64,000 bases of DNA, taken from Mediterranea sp. An20. Lineage in GTDB: Bacteria; Bacteroidota; Bacteroidia; Bacteroidales; Bacteroidaceae. The translations under genes were made by a program, and so were the position numbers. The stretch spans positions 124,001-188,000 of the forward strand of contig NZ_NFJV01000002.1 in the NCBI RefSeq assembly GCF_002160055.1, given 5' to 3'. Shown here in pieces: positions 54,061-61,920 of the stretch (position 1 is its first letter; the number at the start of each line of letters is the position of its first letter). The notes beneath the pieces are model-generated. The model saw nothing but the letters and a program-made list of their open reading frames with translations, was not told the origin of the DNA and ran no database searches.

Positions 54061-54196
54061 AATGTATATTTTACATGTTTAACGGCCTTTCCTATCTTTC
54101 CTCTTCCCCCTTTTGTAAAAGAACGTGCTTTCATATTTCCTATTTCCGATTCAAACCTTTATCTTTGCGTCACCAATACTGATAAAACAAAATACG

Positions 54197-54961
54197 ATGG
54201 AAAATCAAAGACCTTTGATACTGGTTTCCAATGATGACGGCATCACAGCCAAGGGAATCAGCGAACTGATTAAGTTTCTCCGCCCCTTGGGCGAAATAGT
54301 GGTAATGGCTCCCGACACTTCCCGTTCCGGCACCTCGTGCTCGCTCACGGTGAAAGAGCCTATTCATTATCAGCTCATCCGCAAAGAAGTGGGGCTGACT
54401 GTCTATAAATGCTCCGGTACGCCGACCGATTGTGTCAAGCTGGCTTTCCATGCCGTGCTCGACCGTAAGCCCGACTTAGTGGTGGGCGGTATCAATCATG
54501 GTGACAACTCGGCCGTCAATGTGCATTATTCGGGCACGATGGGCGTCGTGTTGGAAGGCTGTCTGAAGGGGGTTCCCTCTATCGCTTTTTCCATCTGCAG
54601 CCACGACCCCAATGCCGATTTCGAACCTTCCGGCGAGTATGTCCGCGACATCGTGCGCAAGGTGCTCGACAAGGGGCTTCCTCCTTTGACCTGCCTCAAT
54701 ATCAATATCCCTGATACCAAGGAACTGAAAGGTGTCAGAGTGTGCGAACAGACATTGGGACAGTGGACCAACGAGTGGGAGCATTTTGCCCACCGGGGTG
54801 ACTCGCAGTATTATTGGCTGACGGGTGAGTTTGAGAATACTGACCCCGAAAACGAGAAGAACGACCACTGGGCTTTGGACAATGGATACATCGCCATTAC
54901 GCCCACTACGGTAGACATGACAGCCTACAGCTTGGTGGAAGAACTGAAAACGTGGTTCTGA
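54197..54961 (+). CDS. surE: 5'/3'-nucleotidase SurE
   Basis: Predicted 254-residue metal-dependent phosphatase acting on nucleoside monophosphates. SNDDG at 11-15 gives the paired metal-binding Asp residues. [20 protein letters not shown] holds the next conserved Asn and the Ser/Thr loop. The ATG at 54197 (MENQRPLIL) is preferred, because one at 54125 would lie upstream of a TATCTTTG -7 element. It is followed after 4 bp by lpxB. Confidence 0.95.
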   Translation: MENQRPLILVSNDDGITAKGISELIKFLRPLGEIVVMAPDTSRSGTSCSLTVKEPIHYQLIRKEVGLTVYKCSGTPTDCVKLAFHAVLDRKPDLVVGGINHGDNSAVNVHYSGTMGVVLEGCLKGVPSIAFSICSHDPNADFEPSGEYVRDIVRKVLDKGLPPLTCLNINIPDTKELKGVRVCEQTLGQWTNEWEHFAHRGDSQYYWLTGEFENTDPENEKNDHWALDNGYIAITPTTVDMTAYSLVEELKTWF

Positions 54962-54965
54962 AGTC

Positions 54966-56111
54966 ATGAAGTATTACCTCATTGTCGGTGAAGCTTCTGC
55001 CGACCTGCATGCCTCGCGTCTCATGACTGCCTTGAAACGCGAAGACCCGCAGGCGGAGTTCCGCTTTTTTGGCGGCGATCTCATGGCGGCTGTCGGAGGA
55101 ACTCAGGTGAAGCATTATAGGGAACTGGCTTATATGGGCTTTATCCCGGTATTGCTACATCTGCGTACTATTTTGTCCGCCTTGGAGTTCTGCAAAAAAG
55201 ACATCACGGCGTGGCATCCCGACGTGGTGATACTGGTAGATTATCCGGGCTTCAACCTGAAGATAGCCAAATATGTGCATGCCCATACCGGTATTCCTGT
55301 CTATTATTACATTTCCCCTAAGATCTGGGCGTGGAAAGAATACCGCATCAAGAATATACGCCGCGATGTGGACAAGTTGTTTTCTATCTTGCCTTTTGAG
55401 GTAGATTTCTTCGAAAACAAGCACCGTTATCCTATCTGCTATGTCGGTAATCCTACGGTAGACGAGGTGTATGCTTTCCGCTCTTCTTATACCGAAACAT
55501 TTGAGGAGTTTACTGCGGCCAACGGATTGGGAAGCTTGCCTATTGTGGCTCTGCTGGCAGGGAGCCGGCGGCAAGAAATCAAAGATAACTTGCCGGATAT
55601 GATTCAGGCTGCTTCTGCTTTCTCTGGCGTGCAACTGGTGGTGGCGGGTGCTCCGGGGATAGCTCCAGAGTTCTATCGGGATTATATAGGGAATGCACCG
55701 GTGAAGGTGATTTTCGGGCAGACTTATCCTTTGCTCTCTCATGCCCGGGCTGCTCTTGTTACCTCGGGCACGGCAACGTTGGAGACGGCTTTGTTTCGTG
55801 TGCCGCAGGTGGTGTGTTATTATGTCGCGCTACCCAAACTGACCGGTCTGCTGAAGCGATGGCTGCTGAAAGTGAAGTTTGTGTCGCTCGTCAATCTGAT
55901 AGCCAACCGGGAAGTGGTAACGGAACTGGTGGCCGACAAGATGACTGTAAAACGGATAGAAAGTGAATTGCGACGCTTGTTGTACGACCAGGAATATGTC
56001 GACAGACAGCAAAACGAATACGATGAAGTAGCCCTCCGCTTGGGAGAACCGGGAGCATCGGCACATGCCGCCCATCTTATGGTGGAGTTTCTGGCTGGTC
56101 ATTCCTCGTAG
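54966..56111 (+). CDS. lpxB: Lipid-A-disaccharide synthase
   Basis: Predicted 381-residue GT19 glycosyltransferase that joins UDP-2,3-diacylglucosamine and lipid X in lipid A synthesis at the inner membrane. Family features are YYLIVGEASADLHASRLM, the segment YYISPKIWAWKEYRIKNI, LLAGSRRQEI and the late TSGTATLETALF. Length is normal. It is coupled to surE, and a strong hairpin follows the stop. Confidence 0.96.
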   Translation: MKYYLIVGEASADLHASRLMTALKREDPQAEFRFFGGDLMAAVGGTQVKHYRELAYMGFIPVLLHLRTILSALEFCKKDITAWHPDVVILVDYPGFNLKIAKYVHAHTGIPVYYYISPKIWAWKEYRIKNIRRDVDKLFSILPFEVDFFENKHRYPICYVGNPTVDEVYAFRSSYTETFEEFTAANGLGSLPIVALLAGSRRQEIKDNLPDMIQAASAFSGVQLVVAGAPGIAPEFYRDYIGNAPVKVIFGQTYPLLSHARAALVTSGTATLETALFRVPQVVCYYVALPKLTGLLKRWLLKVKFVSLVNLIANREVVTELVADKMTVKRIESELRRLLYDQEYVDRQQNEYDEVALRLGEPGASAHAAHLMVEFLAGHSS

Positions 56112-56155
56112 CTTGCATTCTGATACAGATTGTGCAATAATATGTTAAACCTTTG

Positions 56156-56190
56156 CGAGCCGGTGCAGTAAATCACCGGCTCGTGTGTTT
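56156..56190 (+). terminator. Terminator of surE-lpxB
   Basis: Perfect stem CGAGCCGGTG (56156-56165) with CACCGGCTCG (56174-56183), followed by TGTGTTTTCTT. Confidence 0.8.
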
Positions 56191-56222
56191 TCTTGGTAAA
56201 CAGTCTTAAAAATGCAACGATT

Positions 56223-56945
56223 ATGAAGAAGATAACTTATTTATGTATGATGGCGTGCTTGGCTGTAGCGCTCGCTTTCCAATCGTGTGACGATGGCGAT
56301 GGTTATTCGATGGGTGATTTCACCGAACCTCAGTTGGCTACCGTACGGGCTGTGTCCGGCACCGGGTTCTATCTGGATTGTGACGTGTGGGGTACCTGCT
56401 GGCCTGTCAATACCGATATGGGCTGGTACATACCCATAGACGGGCAACGGGTGGTTACCGTGTTCAATCCGCTGTGGGATAACTATGGAGGCTTTGACCA
56501 TGCAGTGAAAATCCTGGAAATCCAGAACGTGCTGACCAAGTATGTGGAAACCGTGACTACGGTAGAGGTCGATACTATTGCCAATGATGTTGTGCCTGTC
56601 GCAGAAGATGGCATTACTATCACCAATGGCTATCTGAACGTGTTTTTCCTCCAACGTCTGCCTTTCACTACCGATGTACGTCTGATTTATGTGAAAGACG
56701 ACCTGAAGCAGACCGTTACCCCTGCCGTAGGCGAAGACGGATTTTATCATTTGGAACTCCGCTGCAATACGCAGGCTGATGTGGAAACTCCTGGTACTTA
56801 TAGCATGGTGTCTTATAGCTTGAATGAGTTGAACTACGACCCGTCTGCCGAAGGCATCAAGTTAAAAGTCAACTTGGAGGGAAGCGGTGAACAGGAACTG
56901 ACTTTCCATGTGGTGCAGGAAGAAGGAACTTCCTTGCAAGAGTAA
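56223..56945 (+). CDS. NigD-like lipoprotein
   Basis: Predicted 240-residue lipoprotein with signal peptide and lipobox AFQSC (Cys22). The layout (short linker DGDGYSMGDF, an OB-like N-terminal part with VRAVSGTGFYLDCDVWGTCWP, and a C-terminal beta domain) fits the NigD-like family of Bacteroidales. The family was named for a gene next to the bacteriocin nigrescin, but its role is unknown. The start at 56223 gives the clean signal peptide; an upstream start at 56193 overlaps the lpxB terminator region. Monocistronic, with its own terminator. Confidence 0.75.
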   Translation: MKKITYLCMMACLAVALAFQSCDDGDGYSMGDFTEPQLATVRAVSGTGFYLDCDVWGTCWPVNTDMGWYIPIDGQRVVTVFNPLWDNYGGFDHAVKILEIQNVLTKYVETVTTVEVDTIANDVVPVAEDGITITNGYLNVFFLQRLPFTTDVRLIYVKDDLKQTVTPAVGEDGFYHLELRCNTQADVETPGTYSMVSYSLNELNYDPSAEGIKLKVNLEGSGEQELTFHVVQEEGTSLQE

Positions 56946-56966
56946 GATAGATAACCTTTCAGAGAT

Positions 56967-57008
56967 GCAGATGACACCATCTTTACGTTGAGTGGTGTCA
57001 TCTGCTTT
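56967..57008. terminator. Terminator between the NigD-like gene and cdsA
   Basis: GCAGATGACACCA (56967-56979) and TGGTGTCATCTGC (56993-57005) pair perfectly over 13 bp, followed by TTTATTTAT. It lies between two convergent genes and may serve both. Confidence 0.85.
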
Positions 57009-57058
57009 ATTTATATCTTGATAGAGAGAGTTTCTTAGTGCCGTACAGCACGCTTTGT

Positions 57059-57904
57059 TCAGAGGGCGGTCAGTGCGTACAGATAAACTACAGCGGCGGG
57101 TATAGCCATCAGCGCACTGTCGAAGCGGTCCAGCATGCCTCCATGTCCCGGCAGGATGTTACCAGAATCTTTGATACCCAACTGACGTTTCATCAGTGAT
57201 TCCGTAAGGTCACCCCACGTGCCAAACACGACCACAGTCAAGGCAAGTCCCATCCAGGCAGCCACTGAGAGAAACGGAAAGAAATGGGCGAATACCAGCG
57301 ATGAAGCGATAGAGAAAATGCCGCCACCGATGCTGCCTTCCCACGATTTCTTAGGCGAGATGCGCTCAAACAGACGATGCTTGCCAATAAGCGAACCTAC
57401 ACAATAGGCTCCCGTATCGCTCAGCCAAATAAAAACAAAGACAGAGAGCGGGAGTATAGGATTGTAGGCTACGCTGCTTACTGCCGCATCGTTGTGGAAG
57501 GCCAATACATTGAGCAAGGCAAAGGGGAGAGCAATATACAACTGGCTTAGCATGGAGAAAGCCCAGTTGCCCAGCGGGTTCGGCTTCTTCAGATACAATT
57601 CCGTTATCATCACATAGAGCAACAGGAGCACGTAAGGCAAGAAAACTTTCGCATCGGTTGCCTGCGTGCAGAATGCTGCCATGGCCAGAAACAGATAAGC
57701 GCCCGCCAGGGCTGTGATGTTTTTGTTGACAGTCACTTGTCCGCTTTGGTTTATCAGATGACCGAACTCGCGGACGGCCAGTACGCAAATCAGAGTGAAC
57801 AGCGTGGCGAACGCGATGGGGGAGAACAGAATGCATCCCACCAGTACAACGACAAACAGAATACCCGTGACGGTGCGTTGTATGAAATTACTCTTCATGG
57901 CCAT
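57059..57904 (-). CDS. cdsA: Phosphatidate cytidylyltransferase
   Basis: Predicted 281-residue inner-membrane enzyme that makes CDP-diacylglycerol from phosphatidate and CTP, the branch point of phospholipid synthesis. It has about seven hydrophobic helices. The C-terminal CDP-DAG synthase signature is evident as GTWGDLTESLMKRQLGIKDS followed by LPGHGGMLDRFDS. An alternative start two codons later (MKSNF) is possible. It follows ftsH by 20 bp in the order rsfS-ftsH-cdsA. Confidence 0.95.
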   Translation of the reverse strand: MAMKSNFIQRTVTGILFVVVLVGCILFSPIAFATLFTLICVLAVREFGHLINQSGQVTVNKNITALAGAYLFLAMAAFCTQATDAKVFLPYVLLLLYVMITELYLKKPNPLGNWAFSMLSQLYIALPFALLNVLAFHNDAAVSSVAYNPILPLSVFVFIWLSDTGAYCVGSLIGKHRLFERISPKKSWEGSIGGGIFSIASSLVFAHFFPFLSVAAWMGLALTVVVFGTWGDLTESLMKRQLGIKDSGNILPGHGGMLDRFDSALMAIPAAVVYLYALTAL

Positions 57905-57924
57905 TTCTTTCTCTGTTATGGTTG

Positions 57925-60042
57925 TTATTTCTCTTTCTCTTCTACCGTGTTTCCGGCAGTCCGGCTGTTGTCGTCGCCAGCGTGAGAAGCATCAGCCTCC
58001 TGCTTGTTGTCTGTGCCGGGCAGAGCTTTGACCTTTTGCTTTTCCACGTCCTGCTCGGTTTGCGAGGCTTTCTGTGCTTCTTTCTCTGCCAGTTCTTTCA
58101 TCTCCTTCGAGGTTTGTACGGCAGCCATGATTTCTTCCGAACGCGAAGTCCAGGGGCGTGGACCGAAGATGTGTTCCACGTCTTCTGCAAAAATGACCTC
58201 CTTGTCAATCAGCAGTTGGGCCAGCTGCTGGTGTCCCTCTTTGTGCTCAGACAATATTTGTTTGGCGCGTTCATACTGTTCGTTCACCATTCTCTTTACT
58301 TCCTCGTCAATCAGTTCGGCGGTCTTTTCGCTGTACGGACGGTTGAAAGAATATTCGTTGTTGCTGTAGTAGCAGAGGTTGGGCAATTTGTCGCTCATGC
58401 CGAAATAGGCAATCATGCTATAGGCTTGCTGGGTCACGCGCTCCAGGTCGTTCATGGCACCCGTCGAGATTCTGCCCAAGAAGAGTTCCTCGGCCGCACG
58501 TCCGCCCAAGGTTGCACACATCTCGTCGAGCATTTGCTCTTTGGTAGTCAGCTGGCGTTCTTCGGGCAGATACCAGGCGGCGCCGAGGGCACGTCCGCGC
58601 GGTACGATAGTGACCTTGATGAGCGGGTTGGCATATTCCAGCAGCCAAGAGATGGTGGCATGTCCGGCTTCGTGTGTGGCAATGCCCCGGCGCTCTTCTT
58701 CGGTAGTAATCTTGGTTTTCTTCTCCAGTCCGCCTACGATGCGGTCGATAGCTTCCAGGAAGTCCTGTTTGCCCACGAACTTCTTACTGTGGCGGGCTGC
58801 TATCAAGGCTGCTTCGTTGCAGACATTGGCGATGTCGGCTCCCGAGAAGCCGGGCGTCTGTCGTGCCAGCAGGTCGATGTCTACTGTATTGTCTATCTTG
58901 ATGGGGCGCAGATGTACGCCGAATATTTCCTTACGCTCGTTCAGGTCGGGCAAGTCTACATGTATCTGGCGGTCGAAGCGTCCGGCACGCAGCAGTGCCT
59001 TGTCCAGCACGTCCACACGGTTGGTAGCAGCCAGAATGATGACTCCGCTGTTCGAACCGAATCCGTCCATCTCCGTCAGCAGTTGGTTCAGCGTGTTCTC
59101 GCGCTCGTCATTTCCACCCATGGCGGCAGCTTTGGAGCGGGCACGTCCCACGGCGTCGATTTCATCAATAAAGACGATGCAGGGTGCTTTTTCTTTGGCC
59201 TGGCGGAAAAGGTCGCGCACACGCGAGGCTCCCACGCCTACGAACATTTCCACGAAGTCCGATCCGGCCAGCGAGAAGAACGGCACGTTAGCTTCGCCTG
59301 CTACAGCTTTTGCCAGCAGCGTCTTACCCGTTCCCGGAGGGCCTACCAGCAAAGCGCCTTTAGGAATCTTTCCGCCCAAGTCGGTATATTTCTGCGGCTC
59401 TTTCAGGAACTCCACGATTTCTTCCACTTCCTGTTTGGCGCCTGCCAGGCCTGCCACATCCTTAAAGGTTACTTTGACCGACGAGCCTTTTTCAAACAGT
59501 TGGGCTTTCGACTTGCCCACATTGAAGATGCCTCCACCTCCCATGCCGCTTCCGCTTGCCCAGCGTCGTGACATGAAGAAGAAGAAACCTATGATGAAGG
59601 CGAGGGGCAGCACCTGCCAGAGGATAAGTCCGATGTAGTTCTGCTTCTTCTCGTAGCTGATGGAGCCGTCGAATCTGGCTTCATCTTTTTCCTTCTGCAG
59701 GAAGTCGCCCAGACTTTCGCGTGAGGGAGCCTCGGTGATTACCATGGGAGTCTTGCCCACACGGTTGGAGTCTTGCTGGAAAATATCCTTTACGTGCTGG
59801 GGCTTGATGTAGGCTTCCACCGAATTGTCATCGTAGCCGATGACCTTGCTGATGTAGCCGCTCTCTACGTACTGCTGGAACTCGTCGTAGGAGATTTCCT
59901 TGGTGTTCAGTCCTTTGTCTCCGGTAAAGAAGAGAAACAGCAGCATGATGGCTATGATGGAGAACATCCAGTTCAGGTTGAACTTGGGCATGTTCGGCTT
60001 ATTGGGCTTGGGGGTAGGGTTGTTGGGGTTTTTGTTGTCCAT
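57925..60042 (-). CDS. ftsH: ATP-dependent zinc metalloprotease FtsH
   Basis: Predicted 705-residue membrane AAA+ protease. Two transmembrane helices (about 24-40 and 137-157) flank a periplasmic domain. Walker A is GPPGTGKT (234-241), Walker B is [15 protein letters not shown] is [20 protein letters not shown], and the zinc motif HEAGH is at about 457-461. The C-terminal tail (about 640-705) is charged and Lys/Glu/Gln-rich, longer than in E. coli. It degrades misfolded membrane proteins and, in enterobacteria, controls LpxC and so lipid A. Confidence 0.97.
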   Translation of the reverse strand: MDNKNPNNPTPKPNKPNMPKFNLNWMFSIIAIMLLFLFFTGDKGLNTKEISYDEFQQYVESGYISKVIGYDDNSVEAYIKPQHVKDIFQQDSNRVGKTPMVITEAPSRESLGDFLQKEKDEARFDGSISYEKKQNYIGLILWQVLPLAFIIGFFFFMSRRWASGSGMGGGGIFNVGKSKAQLFEKGSSVKVTFKDVAGLAGAKQEVEEIVEFLKEPQKYTDLGGKIPKGALLVGPPGTGKTLLAKAVAGEANVPFFSLAGSDFVEMFVGVGASRVRDLFRQAKEKAPCIVFIDEIDAVGRARSKAAAMGGNDERENTLNQLLTEMDGFGSNSGVIILAATNRVDVLDKALLRAGRFDRQIHVDLPDLNERKEIFGVHLRPIKIDNTVDIDLLARQTPGFSGADIANVCNEAALIAARHSKKFVGKQDFLEAIDRIVGGLEKKTKITTEEERRGIATHEAGHATISWLLEYANPLIKVTIVPRGRALGAAWYLPEERQLTTKEQMLDEMCATLGGRAAEELFLGRISTGAMNDLERVTQQAYSMIAYFGMSDKLPNLCYYSNNEYSFNRPYSEKTAELIDEEVKRMVNEQYERAKQILSEHKEGHQQLAQLLIDKEVIFAEDVEHIFGPRPWTSRSEEIMAAVQTSKEMKELAEKEAQKASQTEQDVEKQKVKALPGTDNKQEADASHAGDDNSRTAGNTVEEKEK

Positions 60043-60057
60043 ACGTTTACATTACAC

Positions 60058-60417
60058 TTAATCAAGGTCTGGAATTTGGGTTAACTTGGCATCTGCCCAC
60101 AAGGTCTCCAGGTTGTAGAAATTCCGGGCTTCGGGCAGGAACACGTGCACCAGCACGTCTGCATAATCCATGGCCACCCATTCTGCATTGCGCAGGCCAT
60201 CGATGGCAAAGGGCTTCACGTTGGCTCCTTTGCGGGCAAAGTCTTTCACTGACTCAACGATTGCGGTGACTTGGCTGGGGGAATTCCCTTGGCAGATGAC
60301 GAAATAATTACAGATGGTGTCTTCTATTTTCGTCAGATCGGCGATGACAATGTTTTTCCCTTTTTTATCTTGAATACCTTCTGTTATTTGCTGAATAAGT
60401 TTTTGCGCTTCGTTCAT
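60058..60417 (-). CDS. rsfS: Ribosome silencing factor RsfS
   Basis: Predicted 119-residue Iojap/RsfS protein that binds L14 and blocks joining of ribosomal subunits during starvation. Typical parts are IVIADLTKIEDTICNYFVIC, the segment EWVAMDYADVLVHVFLPEAR and the closing YNLETLWADAK. Upstream on the minus strand is a -7 element TATCTTTG (60455-60448). It starts the rsfS-ftsH-cdsA operon. Confidence 0.95.
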   Translation of the reverse strand: MNEAQKLIQQITEGIQDKKGKNIVIADLTKIEDTICNYFVICQGNSPSQVTAIVESVKDFARKGANVKPFAIDGLRNAEWVAMDYADVLVHVFLPEARNFYNLETLWADAKLTQIPDLD

Positions 60418-60697
60418 TCTATATTAAAATCTGATTAAAACTATCGGCAAAGATACGGCGATTTCCTGTATGAAACACGAAAAAAGGCAAAAGACTTTGA
60501 TTTTTTGCTTTTTTTAGTTATATGCCCTGCCGTTTGGCATCTGAAAATAGGAGACTTGGGCGTAAGTCCTGGCGGGTGTTCCTGCGTTTGTCAGGCAGGT
60601 GGCGTGTCGCTGGCAGGGCTGGCTGTGCATTCCGGTTTTTCCGGGAGAGGGTTGTGCCATCTTGCTGGAATACATGTACTTATCATTAGTGAGGAAG

Positions 60698-60807
60698 CCC
60701 TTGCATGAGAGGCCCGCTTCCAAGGTATAAGGAGCGAATTGCCAAGGTATGTGCAGTCCGCTCCGAAAGTACAGGCAATCGGCTCAACCTATATAGGCGG
60801 GAAAATG
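60698..60807. repeat. 22-bp-periodic degenerate array (locus 7)
   Basis: Five units at 22-bp phase (60698, 60720, 60742, 60764, 60786). CCAAGGTATAAGG and CCAAGGTATGTG are clear; CGAAAGTACAGG and AACCTATATAGG are degraded versions. CCAAGGTATAAG is the reverse complement of CTTATACCTTGG in locus 1. Confidence 0.7.
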
Positions 60808-60958
60808 CCTGGAGGTTGGAGTCGCTGCAAAGGTTGCGTTCTTCTGCCAACTCTCCTTTTTTTGTCGTTTTCAGCATGGTGTAAGAGAAGTTTTTGCCAC
60901 GGTTTTATCCTTTGGAAGAATTTTTTAGTGTGATTGCGTCAAAAAAATATCGAAAATA

Positions 60959-60989
60959 TTTGCAGGTTCCAAAAAACTCCGTACCTTTG
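60959..60989 (+). promoter_or_regulatory. Bacteroides-type promoter of the tRNA-Gln gene
   Basis: TTTG (60959-60962), 19 bp, TACCTTTG (60982-60989): exact consensus, about 28 bp before the mature tRNA. Confidence 0.88.
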
Positions 60990-61017
60990 CAACCGCAAAA
61001 TCAAAGCGACATAAGTT

Positions 61018-61088
61018 TGGGCTATGGTGTAATGGTAACACTACAGATTCTGGTCCTGTCATTCCTGGTTCGAATCCAGGTAGCCCAA
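61018..61088 (+). tRNA. tRNA-Gln (anticodon CTG)
   Basis: A 71-nt cloverleaf: acceptor TGGGCTA with TAGCCCA, D-arm GTGT/ACAC, anticodon loop TTCTGGT with anticodon CTG, T-arm CCTGG TTCGAAT CCAGG, discriminator A. CCA is not encoded. The last anticodon-stem pair is an A-C mismatch (ACAGA against CCTGT). It reads CAG codons. Confidence 0.93.
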
Positions 61089-61095
61089 CGCAAGT

Positions 61096-61135
61096 AAGGG
61101 AAGTTGTCCGAAAGGATTGCTTCCCTTTTCTTTTT
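61096..61135 (+). terminator. Terminator of the tRNA gene
   Basis: AAGGGAAG (61096-61103) pairs with CTTCCCTT (61120-61127), followed by a T-rich stretch. Confidence 0.85.
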
Positions 61136-61146
61136 GGGCTATCTGC

Positions 61147-61177
61147 TTGGAAGAACGGAGAAAATTTATTAGCTTTG
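61147..61177 (+). promoter_or_regulatory. Possible promoter of the lipoprotein gene
   Basis: TAGCTTTG (61170-61177) fits the -7 consensus; the -33 position reads TTGG (61147-61150) instead of TTTG. Confidence 0.45.
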
Positions 61178-61218
61178 TGACTTTAAATCACGGGAATATT
61201 CATTAAAATATATCATCT

Positions 61219-61803
61219 ATGAAAATACGTCAGTTTTTAGCGACGCTTTTGCTGTTGGCCGGGGCGGTGGCTCTTGGAGGATGCAGCGACGAGTATGACC
61301 CTTATTACCATTCGGTGCCGGGTGGCGGATATGCTTATCGGGCCAATGATGTGCATTTCTATTATGTCAATCCAGAAGGCAACAGCCTGATAGATAAAAC
61401 GCTGCCGGCCACTTTCCCATTGCCTTGTGCAGACCGGGAGGGGCAACTTCCTATCCCGGAACCGGATGAGTACGGCTATTATTCTTCGGGCACGTGGACA
61501 TCTTGCCAGATTGCCGTGGATGAGGCCGGAATGCCTTTTTTCAAGTGTTATTTCCCGATAGACCAAAGCACGGACACTTATACGTTCTATGTTTACTCCA
61601 ACGGTTCTTTCGATCGGTTTGACTTGTCGTATGGGTATACCAACGACGGAGTCGGAGGTGATGGCTGGGTGACCCATGTGCTGTCTTTGAAGATAAACGG
61701 CCAGCACGTGTATTCCGATGAGGAAGCCAGTAGCCAGAACACTTATTGCAGCGTGTATGTGCAGAAGTCGGATGCCGGAACGCGGGTGTGGAGCAAGTAT
61801 TGA
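61219..61803 (+). CDS. Lipoprotein of unknown function
   Basis: Predicted 194-residue lipoprotein: signal peptide, lipobox ALGGC (Cys22). The mature part is rich in Tyr, Asp and Gly (DEYDPYYHSVPGGGYAYRAND), with predicted beta-strands and paired Cys residues further on (CAD, CQI, CYF, CSV). I do not recognise the family. It stands alone between the tRNA gene and the convergent esterase gene, with a possible promoter of its own. An envelope location is the only firm inference. Confidence 0.65.
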   Translation: MKIRQFLATLLLLAGAVALGGCSDEYDPYYHSVPGGGYAYRANDVHFYYVNPEGNSLIDKTLPATFPLPCADREGQLPIPEPDEYGYYSSGTWTSCQIAVDEAGMPFFKCYFPIDQSTDTYTFYVYSNGSFDRFDLSYGYTNDGVGGDGWVTHVLSLKINGQHVYSDEEASSQNTYCSVYVQKSDAGTRVWSKY

Positions 61804-61920
61804 GCGGTAAATCAAATCTTTAATCGGGAAAATTGAACCGATTAAATGAGAAAACAGGCAGGAGGTAATGCATTTCAGAACGGGCATTAACCTCCTGCCT
61901 GCTTGTTGGATGTTTCTTTG

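Larger units (their letters stand above)
53876..54196. other. Gene-free region between the GH89 gene and surE
   Basis: Holds a terminator (53884-53935), the remnant of an HTH regulator gene on the minus strand (53953-54060) and a -7 element for surE (TATCTTTG, 54160-54167). Confidence 0.6.
60418..61017. other. Gene-free region between rsfS and the tRNA gene
   Basis: No gene supported. It contains the rsfS promoter region, a 22-bp-periodic array (60698-60807) and the tRNA promoter (60959-60989). The stretch 60500-60690 shows nothing that I can name. Confidence 0.6.

Noticed and set aside
57922-59571. Long plus-strand open frame of about 549 codons
   Set aside because: Antisense to ftsH, which has all expected motifs.
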